Origin: Lactarius indigo
Lineage: Eukaryota; Basidiomycota; Agaricomycetes; Russulales; Russulaceae
Direction of reading: 5' to 3'
Assembly (NCBI GenBank): GCA_025766275.1
Contig: JAFKAC010000065.1
Coordinates: 1 to 64,000, forward strand
DNA length: 64,000 nt
Below the pieces are notes generated by a model, which worked only from the letters and a program-made list of their open reading frames with translations, did not search any database and had not been told where the DNA came from. Positions 1 through 10,900 of this stretch are shown piece after piece; within the stretch, counting starts at the first letter, position 1; each line of letters begins with the position of its first letter. A program made the translations under genes and the position numbers.

Positions 1-4
1 CCTC

Positions 5-1547
5 ATGCATTCCCGAAAGTAAGTGATCTAGCGGCTTACGCTCCGTTGAGGGAGGTGACGGATCTCCCGGTAGACGTGCCCAAGTATCGCGCCCCCCAGC
101 CGCTACCACTCCAAGTGAATGCCCTAGAAAAGGTACGTATTCTACGCAGTGCCTGCGCCATTTGCTAACGTGTCTTCTTCAAGTGACGATCGGGAAGCTT
201 TCTGACGAAGTGCTTCAGAAGATATTTCGTTATTATCTCGATGCCTTTCCACGATTTTGGCCCACGCTTGTGCATATATGTCGCAAGTGGAGACATATCG
301 TATTTTCGTTCCAACAGACTCTTCAGCTTCGACTGTTCTGTAACCACGGAACGCCTGTCTTGAAGGCTCTAGATTGCTGGCCATCCCTTCCTATCGTCTT
401 AGAGTACGGGGGATCTCCAGCGCTCAATCCGCCTGCTCCCGAGGATGAGGACGATATTATGGCCGCACTGAGGCACTCTGATCGTGTTAGTTCTATCAGC
501 CTCACCGTCACAAGGTCCCTCCTAGCAAAAATTTTCACTATCAAGGAGCCGTTCTCTGAACTAGAGGAGCTTTTTCTTCTGTCTCGAGATAACATCCAGG
601 TGACCCTTCCCAGTGCCTTTCAGTGGGGCCCACACCTCCGTAGACTTCACTTGACTGGGATCGGCTTTCCCTCACCTCTCCAGCGTCTTTCTTCTTCTGG
701 GCACCTTGTCGATATTTGCCTTCACGGAATCTCCAATAGTGGATTCCTGCCACCAAAGGCGCTTGCGAATACCTTGTCCGGGATGGCCCAGCTTCAATCA
801 CTTTCACTCCATTTTCTTCCCACCACCAATCGCATTACCTTTCCCCTATGGTCCGGGGAACGCGTTATTCTTTCTGCTCTCACCCACCTTGATTTTCGAG
901 GAAGCACCGAGTACTTGGAAGATCTTCTGGCCAGAATTGATGCCCCTCATCTCGGGGATATCGAAGTTACATTCCTCGATGAGCCCATCTTCAGTGTTTC
1001 AAGTCCTCGCGAATTCCGGATGGAAATGCAGAAGTCACATCGACGAGCCGATATTCTACTCTCCGAGCATTCCGTCTCCATCTCCTTAAGCCAGTCAGCT
1101 CCTACGCGCCTTAAATTGCAAATATTTTGCGAGGCGTTAGGCCGGCAGCTGCCCTCCATAGTTCAAGTCTGCAGTCGCTTTTCCTCTTTCTTTTTCTGTG
1201 TGGAAGATCTACACATCAATACGACACGATTACCAAGTCGGCAAGTTGGCGCTGAACAATGGCTAGAGCTTATTCGCTCATTCGAAAGCACAAAGTGGTT
1301 TCATGTAGCCGGCGACCAGTCAGCAAGCATTGTGCTTGCCTTGCAACCTTCGAAGAGGCGTGAAGCTGTGTTACCTGCCCTACACAAGCTTTACGTACCG
1401 CAGTCTGGGCCACACCACGCGCATTCGAGTCTGAAGGAGGCTGTAGTGTCATTCGTACACTCACACTGGCTCTCGGGCCATTTCATAGCGGTGGAATATG
1501 AACGACTAGTTGGTCAAACAGGTTCGGCACATCAGCATTTTTTCTGA
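5..1547 (+). CDS. Double F-box gene A, first half (exons 1-3, F-box module 1)
   Basis: Exons are 5-18, 74-132 and 184-1521. The start ATG at 5 and the two tiny 5' exons are chosen because the same ATGCATYCYCGAAA exon, phase-2 donor and phase-1 second exon recur in three paralogues (23931, 29678, 44851). Intron 2 has a TGCTAAC branch point. The F-box lies at about residues 27-66 (KLSDEVLQKIF, then a W/R-rich end) and is followed by about 400 residues of leucine-rich, LRR-like sequence typical of basidiomycete F-box proteins. F-box proteins generally link substrates to Skp1-cullin E3 ligases; the substrate is unknown. Exon 3 ends in phase 1 at 1521, where the paralogues splice to a second F-box module. 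Here the donor is followed after 8 nt by a transposon, and unspliced reading stops at 1547. The partner exon is at 19399. The promoter lies outside the window. Confidence 0.8.
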
Positions 1548-2044
1548 GGCCCTGGGAGGTACTGGGGGTACTGGAGCCAGCATGACAGTCTGCCAGAATC
1601 ATGTCTGGATGCAGAATGATCCTGACCAAGCCAGACCAGCCAGCTGGCAACTGACACATCCCAGTTGTATCCAGATGTAGATACAGATGTGAATACAGAT
1701 CCTGCATGTCCGTTCAGTTGTCTGTCCAGGATCGAAGAGTATACATACAGAAACACTGCCAGTCATAAGTACAGTCTCAAGAACAGTCTCAAGGATTCAC
1801 GCAGATGGCCGCCAGTCACGTTTGTTCCATACAGTCTCAAGGATTCATGTACAGATACTGGCAGTCATATTTCCAGACCGATGCTCGTGTATTTATGTAC
1901 TACTGGTATCCATGGTTCTATATACATAACACCCTCCGGCATACATGTGAGGACGCGCCGTCACCGTCACCCTTTCGCGCCCGATGGTCCCACCCTTCCA
2001 TTCCCGCGCCACTCCCCTACCTGGGTTGCGCCATGCCTCAGCAT
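1548..2044. repeat. Left subterminal region of the Plavaka element
   Basis: Non-coding. It is rich in CTGG/CCAG and CAGAT words, with the 11-mer ACAGTCTCAAG at 1771, 1783 and 1831; the last two copies extend to a 17-bp direct repeat. This fits subterminal transposase-binding arrays. No gene is seen. Confidence 0.5.
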
Positions 2045-4679
2045 TCAATAATCACCTACTCCCTGAATGTCCGCCTCTTCATCTGTCCCATCGTCTGACA
2101 CCACAATCTTGCTACGACCATCTGGTATGACTGAAGAACATTGAGTTTCCATATTCGAGTTCCCGACACGATCTGCGAGGTACACCGAAGCCGCGCGCAT
2201 GATTTGCACCCATTTACGTTCACATAGGTCGCTTGTCGACTGCGAGTATTGGCACGTGACCCCACCCCAGGGATTGTTATTGAACGCACGGCTGGTGTTG
2301 TTGGTGGCTTTCTCGTCTCGAATATTGACCCCGGTTTTGAAGAGAGTGAGGCCGCATTCCAACTGCATGGACAATTAGTCTTGTATATGCATATGAGTGA
2401 AAACTTACTGCGGCGGTGCTAAGTGCTAGGGCACCAGTAGGGTAACCAAAATTCGTTGGTGCCTTCGCTACTCGCCGGAGGTGCATGGCGAACACTTGGA
2501 GGAGCATGGGGGCAAGCCACAAACCTTTGGATGCCTTTGGGGCTCAAAAGCATCGGCACCTTGTGAGATGAATGAGTATGGATGCACGCACCTCCGGATC
2601 AGTGTATATGAGTGGAAATATAACGGGTTGTTCGTGTGGACAGGGTAGCAATCCACGAACAAATGTCGCAACTTCGCCTGAATCCCTCCTCAGTGTGGCG
2701 TCGTGCTTGATAAAGTCACTGAGGATCGTGACCGCCTTCTTGCCGATGGTGCTTCGCCATTCATTGAGACGATCGATGACCTCAGAGAAAACAGAACATC
2801 AGTCATGATTACAGATGGAGTAGAATGTAAGGTGCACAACATGCGGGGGACTTACCACTTTCTTGATGGCAGGATTAGTACGCACGTCTTCCGTTCTCTC
2901 TGGCAGGCATTTATCCCACAAGCCCTGTATCGTCACTAAGAGATCTGGGTGCTCGTTAGTCCCAAATGTATCCGATAACGTCCCTGCCCAGTCAAGCACT
3001 CCGCGAACGATGAGATCCCACTGTGCGAGTTCATGTTCTCCCGCGATTGGGATATCCGAGACCTTGAGGTTCCAGTAGGGCTTTGACAACTCATTGCCCT
3101 CAGACTTGATGATGGGTCCTCGCATGGGGCCTGCACTGGTATTGACGTCCTTCTTCTTCACCACCAGGCCCACCTGCGAAGAGAGTCATTCAGTGGCAGC
3201 ATTGCTAGAAAAAAAAACATACCGCAGATGTGGTGCGATTGCTGTTATAATTTGCAGATGGCCGTGACCCAGTTGGATGGAGAGGCGTGTGCTTTGCCTT
3301 CTTCGCAGTACGGGCAGCCTGCAGTGAGCTTGGAATTTCATCGTCATCAAAAATTCCTGACGGCCAGAGATCTCGTGCACTATCCAACCCTTCACTGGTG
3401 CTTCGCGTGCGTGACCATGCCGACGTCCGAGAGGATGGTCTTGATTGTGATAGCTCACTTGCCACTGTAATGCAATCGTTGTCAGCATCAACAATGGTTG
3501 GGGCTCGCCGGGGTTGGGTGGGAATCAAAGTGGGGTCTTTCAGTGAGGGATTGAACATGGTAGCGGACTTCTTATACTTGCTACTGGAGCCTGAATCGTT
3601 GAGGAGCTTCCGCCAGTCCTTTCGCAAGCCACTAGCGGTGGCAGTCTCGCCCTTTCGCTTCTTGATTTTTTTCTGCGGCCTGTTTGCTCACGTCATCAAG
3701 TGCGTGATTGATGAGTCAGGTATTACAGTATGACTTGGTCATTGGTCACGCCGACTTGCCGCTTGGTACGCTGATCCTCTTCGTCTTCTCTCTCATCGCT
3801 ACTGTCCTCAATAGGCTCCTCAGGCTTTCTCTTATGGCCTGACACAGCAGATGTCTTGCGCGCTCGAGTGACCTCTTCACGGAGGCTATGATTTGCAGCC
3901 GGAGTTGGCACCTCGTGGGGTTAAAACGTGTGAGTTTGCCATCATGATAACGGGAATGTGTCGCTTACCTTTGTTTTCTTTTTTCCTTTATCAACGCTCC
4001 CACCTTTGGGTTTTTTCTTTCCCGTCTTTTTCTTCCTCCTCGCCACGATTTCATCCTCAAGTTCTTCAAGTCCGCTGTCTGAGTGTTCACTCTCATCTTC
4101 GTCTGTATCTGGGCCTTCGTCTATGGAGTCAGAGTCACTTTCGTACTTGTCGTCACTGTCGTCATCATCACTATCTCGAACCACAACTTTACGGCCTTCA
4201 GGACCTTCTGGTTCAGACATATGCACATCGCTGTCAAGGTTGCTTTCACTGGTAGTACATTAACGGTCAGCGATCAGCTCGGATGTCGTCAATGTGGACA
4301 TTATCTACCTCTGGACTTGGTTGGATGCTGTGTCTTCGGGCTCCTTGGCTTCTGAGTGATCCACCTCAGATTCACCGTCGCTGTGGCTACCCCTGAACCT
4401 GTGAGTATCCGAGTCGCTGTCGCCTTCGTTGACGATGTTGGGATAGGCTTTATCCTCTCGGCGAAGAGCGTCTTCTACCTCAGCGACTTGGGCAACTATC
4501 GCTCGCCGATTTTTCTTGGCCACCGCGGCTTCTTTCTTTTCTTTGGACGCTTTGGCTTGGTCGTCAGCGGCTTTTTCGGACGTAGTGTGGCGTTTCTGTT
4601 TCAAGTCATTTATGATTTTCCCAGGGTGAGTATTCGCATTTGCACGACGAGTCCGTGGCCTAGAGGCGTCATCTGACAT
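2045..4679 (-). CDS. Accessory gene of the Plavaka element, uncharacterised charged protein (8 exons, about 742 aa)
   Basis: Exons on the minus strand are 4679-4309, 4248-3969, 3911-3735, 3672-3223, 3173-2856, 2780-2592, 2534-2409 and 2362-2045. All join in frame with GT/AG borders; the exon 3 donor and exon 7 acceptor are the least certain. The N-terminal half is low complexity: a K/A/E-rich likely coiled coil, then D/S/E-acidic runs and K-rich stretches resembling nuclear signals. The C-terminal half is folded-looking, with W-rich segments (PYWNLKVSD, GLWLAPMLLQVFAMHL, GYPTGALALS, WVQIMRAASVYL). I recognise this pattern from uncharacterised basidiomycete proteins but cannot give it a function. 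It is divergently transcribed from the transposase with 221 bp between the start codons, so it probably belongs to the transposon. No stop or frameshift is seen, so it looks functional. Confidence 0.65.
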
Positions 4680-4900
4680 GGTTGGAATAAAAAAAACAGA
4701 CACGTATACAGGGTGGTTGGGTGGTAAGGACCAGGAGGTTGACTTTGACGCTAACCGACCACAGCTGCGTTCTTACCTCCTTTGACGCTAACCGACCACA
4801 ACTGCGTTCTTACCTCCTTTGATGGCCCGTGTGTCAATCAACAATTTCACGGTGTCAGGGTTTTTGTTTATGTTCGAAATTCTACTCACTGTATCGTCAT
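4680..4900. promoter_or_regulatory. Divergent intergenic region with a 37-bp tandem duplication
   Basis: This lies between the accessory gene start (4679, -) and the transposase start (4901, +). Two adjacent 37-bp copies (4744-4780 and 4781-4817) differ at one base. The repeat could be a shared upstream element; its role is inferred only from position. Confidence 0.5.
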
Positions 4901-7900
4901 ATGCAGATTCATATCCCTTGTCCTTACCTGGGCTGTCGCAAGAAATTTATTGGACATCGTGGGCGAATGAAGCACATTCGCAAAGTCCATCATCTACGTA
5001 GGATTCCTACCACATGCCAACCAACTCATGCAAGCACAACACTGACCCCGTCACCTCCTGGAAGTCCTCAGCGATCACCAAGCCCTTCCACCACTGGCCA
5101 CCAGCAGTCTCCCAGCCCCCCAATCGCCAGTCCGCAGCCGCCATCAAGTCCTTCCTCCTCCGCTGCTGCTGACAACAACCATCCCCAAGTGAACCATCGT
5201 CATCAGAGATTCCACAAGCGCAAACACCCTCGACTCTACGGTATGAGATTTTGCCTTTGTTCACCTACCGGCATAGTCTGACTGCAATGCTTATCACATT
5301 ATCACTCAGGATGTCCTACTGACATCAATGGAATTCCGTTGCCAGAGGCAACACCTCCCCCTGCACGCTCTGATTTACCACCAGACGACTGGAGTCCTTT
5401 CGAAGATGCTGCGCATTTCCTCCTAGCAGACTTTTTGTTCCGTAAGGCCCAGATGTCGGCATCAAATATTACCGAACTTTTTGATTTCTGGGCACTATCT
5501 GTGGAGAAGTACAACATCGTGGCCCCATATGATTCACATCGTACTCTCTATGCGACAATTGACGCCATACAGGACGGCGACGCGCCATGGCAGTGCTTAT
5601 CTGTTAATGCAGCATCCGATGATGATCCACAGCATGCACCAGAATGGAGAAGGGAAGAGTACGAGGTCTGGTATTGGGATCCAGACGTAGTCATCCGCAA
5701 CCTACTCGATAATCCGGACTTCGCTTCTCAGTTCGACACCGCTCCATATATCATGACCGACACCCAAGGTGAACATAGATGGACAGATTTTATGAGTGGG
5801 CAGTTTGCGTGGCGACGGAGCGTGAGTACTTCGTATCCAAGTATATTGGTGTTCTAACTACATGTCCATCATTGGTAGGAGATGATATACAGTGGTGATC
5901 CGACAATGGAGGGCGCCATGTACTGCGCCGTGATACTAGGGAGTGACAAAACGACAGTCAGTGTCGCAACAGGGCACGTCGAGTACCACCCACTATACTT
6001 GTCTGTGGGCAACCTCCACAACGAGGCTCGGCGTGGACACAGGAATGGAGTCATACCAATCGCATTTCTTGCGATCCCCAAGGGTTCGTCGTCATTTTCA
6101 GATCGGGGCGAGGTTTACTCATTAACACCCTCAATCTAGCTGGTAGGGGGTTCGATGACGACGACAAGTTCCGCAAATTCAAACGACAGTTGTACCACTC
6201 TTCCATCAGCGCTATTTTGGAGTCATTGCGACCAGGAATGACGACGCCCGTAGTGCGTCGCTGTCCAGATGGACACTACCGTCGAGTGGTATACGATATC
6301 GGGCCGTTTATTGCTGACTACCCTGAACAAGTTATGCTTGCGGGGGTGGTACAGGGCTGGTGTCCGAGGTACAGAACCTCACCGCTCTATACTTCACACT
6401 GGCTCACTTAGCGGCGCTCCTAATCCACTGTCTGTGTAGGTGCATCTCTCAGGCAAGAGATCTGGATGGGGCTGGAGGACGCCGAGCGTGTGTGCTCACT
6501 GACCTTCTCGTGTCCAGCCCTGAAATCAGCTCTGCCGAGCTGTGGGATACGTATGGGATTGACGACGACGTCATTGTACGTGTGTCGCTCTTATTTGTGC
6601 ATAGGTGACTCAAACCCGTTTCTTAGCCGTTCACTAATGACTTTCCACGTGCCGATATCCATGAAAGTCTCTCGCCAGATTTACTGCATCAAATCATCAA
6701 GGGATCGTTCAAGGATCACCTCATCAAGTGGACATGCAAGTATATTGCGGCAATATACACTAAGTCTCGCGCTGCCGAGATCCTGGACGACATTGATAGA
6801 AGGTGGGTAGGTATGTACTACAATATCGTAATATGACCCTACAACTTTCACATAGGATCGCAATGACCCCACCATTTCCTGGACTACGTAGATTCAAGCA
6901 TGGTCGACAGTTTAAACAATGGATGGGAGACGATTCGAAGGCGTTGATGAAGGTGAGTGTCACGAACCTATAAACCTGGTCGTGACTCAAGGCGCTTAGG
7001 ACCGGTCCGGATCGGTCCGGGCTTATGTCATCAACTTCCTAAAGGGGAAATCCGAAATCGGAGTTTGAATTTCGCTCTCCGACGGTCACGTGATGTGTCA
7101 CGTGATTACTCTGTCTTTCCAAGTCACATGCATATCTGCACGTGTATCAATCAACGGTTGATCGTTTATCGATCAACGAAGATAATCAACCGAGTCACAA
7201 GGAACACGTGTCCTAATCACGGGTTCCGCAGCTGCTGTGGAATCACGCCACTATGGCGCAATATGGCGTCATTGACTGCGGTGCAGTCGTACCATGCTTA
7301 TCCTTTATTCTAATTGGACAGTATTAATAGCTTGTCTCTGGAATGTTCCAATCCGCAGTATTGCGCAGCACTTGTGGACAGGCCCTAAGCCTGCCCTAAA
7401 CCTACACACAGACCACCCCCTGTAGTATATAAGCTAGCGCAATCTATCGGACAGTCCCTCAGACTGTCCACTTGTGACATCTTCCTCTCTTGCCTCTCAG
7501 CTCCTTTGAGTGCCCCACCTTGTGTGCGCCACTATCTTCTTTGAGCCAAGACACCTCCTCTTCGTCCCCTTCGACGCTCTCTCCGTCTCTACCTCGCCCG
7601 CCGTCGTCTTCAACCGTATCCCTCGCTGTCGAGTGACAGTGAGTTCACCACACTTGGACAGTCTCTTTAATAGACTGACCCCGGGCTGCCCCAGTGACTG
7701 ACTACAACTATGAGTACGACTTCTCGCAGTACGGTCAGTGGGACGGAGATTCTGCCAGCTACCAGTTGGAGTTCGACAACCAAGGTAGCCCCCTCGACTT
7801 TTCCCGTACCTCCCCTGTCCCCTCCACCTCCGCTGTCTGTCTTGACAGCCTCCGCTTCACCGTCCCCTACACCCCTGCCACCTTTGGTGGTAACGAGCCC

Positions 7901-10900
7901 CCTGCCCCTGTTGCCCTTGTTCGGGACACAACCCCCGAACTAGTCTACCCCTACGCTCCGGCTGAAGAAGCCACCCCTCGTCCATCCCCTTGTCCCCTGT
8001 CCCCCAGCACCGCCCAGTTCTACGAAGAGGTCCTTGAGATCATCGACCTCAATGGGAACCTTGTCCACTTGTCCCCTGAACCCCGCGCCACGTCTGCCCC
8101 TCCCCTCCGTGTCCCGACCCCCCATCCCCCTCTTTCCCTTCGTGGCTCTCCTTCACCACCTCCTGTTCTTCCTCCGACTCCTCATCGCTCTCCGTCTCCT
8201 GTTCCAGTCCCCTCCCGCCTTGCAACCCCCGACTCGCCGATTAACTACGAGCAAGTAGCAGAACAAGGCCCCGTCTTCCCTCCAGCCCCTCACCCCGACC
8301 AGGAGAACCTCCCCCCCCTCAGCGCCACTGCCTACCAGGCACCCCCTTGCCTCCTTCACCAAGGAGAACACCCCCACCAGTACATCGCCGTCATCACCCC
8401 CCAAGGAGAATCTTGGCGGCCCGCCTCCACCACACTCCGGGAACTGATTGCTAGGGTTCCCCTCGCCACCTCCCTTGCCAACTTTCCCCCGATCTTTCCT
8501 TCTGTCACCCCCTTTCGTCTTATTTCCCCTCACGTCTACACTCTCTTCCCGCGCATTGTTGATCCCACTCAACACCCCGATTTCCCTCCCCTGTACGTCT
8601 GTTCCAAGGCCATATACGACCTTCCCTCCCCCAACACCCCCTTTGGGACTATTCGCTACGACTTCAGGGAAGGCCTGAGATGTGTCTTCGCCCCCCTCGC
8701 TAACGTCCACAGGGCAGGATACATTGACTCTCTAGTAACCCTAGAGATCCAGGACTTCTTGGATGGAAGGATTGTGACCACTTACGGACACTTACGTTTT
8801 GCTTTTGACAGACAAATTTACGCTTACCACCAAGCCTATTTCTTTGAGGACTTGGTCCGCTCCGCCCCCCATCTTCTTGCTTATTGTCTCTCGCCTCGTA
8901 TTCCTGCCGACCCCTTTAGTTTCATTTCCACCTTTCCCGACGATCAGCCACTTTAGATAAGTGGTTATATATTTGCCTTGTCTTGAAACGAGTGTTTTAA
9001 GTGCAACGCAAAGTAAGTAAGTGTTTACTTATTTGGGTTTTGGACTTAAATCGAGTGATTTAAGTGCCGCCTTCTACTCCATTTACCTTCAACTTATCTG
9101 AAGAACAAAGGCTCGCACGAGCCCGAGTTAACTTCGAGTCCCACAGGCAGCGGCAACTTGACCGCTACTACCCCGTCACTTCCACTTACGACCTCATCGA
9201 TAACCCCCGTCTTGACTGTTGGACAGAACCTCCTACCGCCTTACGTACCCTTATCGACCTCTTTGACTTTGGAGAAGTCATCCCCGAAAGGGCTTACCAC
9301 AAGTTTATTGACGATCTTTCTGAAGTCGTCAAGGCTGCCGACGAGCAACTCCTTTATTGGCATCTTTCAAACTCCGTCTCTGCCACCAACCACCCAACAG
9401 ACCAACTCCTAGTGTGGACCAAGAGCGATTATCTTTGGTTTGTCCACATTCCCCCTCGTCAAGACCACTACGTTCGGCAACTCGAAGACGGTTTCTTTCT
9501 TCATTATGTTGACCGACTCCGCCTCACGTATCAGGAAATACAAATTTCCTTTCAAGAACTCCGAGTAATCATTCATCCTGACTCCGCCCCCCGTCTAGTC
9601 ATCTCTGATAGTTCGGAGCTCACTTATTCCTTCGCCACCTCTGTGTGGGAAACTACCCTGACCAACCTGGACCGAAACCTTGTCAATCCAAGTATCTGGC
9701 ACTACCCCCCTTCTACCTCTGACGACCCAGAGTTAGTTTCAATTCTCAATGCTAGAGAAACTTTCCAGACTCCCCCCCTACTCCGCCGAATTACAGATCG
9801 GCTACCCCCTAGTTCCCCTGAAACTGAAGACGAATCTTCAGACTCCAACATCTCCCTACATAACGGAGATACCAACCAGCCGCCTAGTCCAAACGACAGT
9901 TGGGGACCAACTCTGACCTCAGGTCCCTGTTGGTGCTCTCAAGAAGTCTGCACCTGCGGTTATCGTCCTGATACCCCCCCGACACCCCCCAACATAGTAT
10001 TGTGGTCCCCTGGAATTAACTATCTACCTTATAGAGAAAAGGACTAGATAGTATAGATTATCGAGATAAATTTTACAAGTGTAAAATTTGACAAATTCCA
10101 AGTCAAACCCTGGATCCAATTCATTGGGCAATTAACCTGGCATCCTCACACATCGCCCAAAGAAGAACTCATCGTCGCTTCCAAGTGGACGATCGACCCA
10201 TAGCCTCTACCCCTAGTACCCCTGTTACCCCAAGAAGGGCCCCCAGAGCTCGTCGAGCTACCAACACCCAGATTCCCCTTCCAAGTATTAACCAAGCCGG
10301 ACCAAGTGAACCAGTGTACCCCAGTATCCAAGCAACTCCAACAGCAAGACAGCATTCCACGAGCAGCGACGAAGCTCAGTATCTCAAAACCCAACCCCGA
10401 GAAATCCATTGTCATCTCCCCGAGGCCATCCTAGTAACCAAGAGCCTACCAACCCGAACCCCCCGAGAACTCGACGTGTTCAGAAGACACTGTTCTCTGC
10501 TGTACCAAAACCGGCACAATCTTGAAACCCTGTATTTTTCCCAGCCGCTTACGCGCATAAGCGAGATTTCGACAAGCCCCTTGTATTTCCAAGACTTCTT
10601 GTGGAGAAGTAAGACAATCCTGACCCACTTTGGTATTTGGGAAGAATACCATTGGATCCGTCGTTCACAAAGACCCCATCGTCCAGATAGAGCTATCCTT
10701 CTCCCCGCGTACAAGATCTACTATCCCTGGAACCTGGACAGTTGGACTGTCACCCGTCTCACCAGAAGAGGTGAATGAATACACAGCAACCTCTCACACC
10801 AGAAGAAAAAGCCCACATCCCAGTATACTTCTTCGACCCCTATTTTTCCCTTACCGACAACCTTTACTACGCCAAGTGGAAGGAAGAAGATATCTCCAGC

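Noticed and set aside
6957..7652. A stand-alone gene in the Gypsy-1 LTR (118-codon frame at 6957-7313, repeated at 16205-16453)
   Set aside because: It lies wholly inside the LTR, upstream of the predicted RNA start, and is duplicated only because the LTR is.
8153..8710. 185-codon minus-strand frame opposite Gypsy-1 ORF1
   Set aside because: A mirror of the C-rich, stop-poor ORF1; Gly/Arg/Val-rich composition and no motif.
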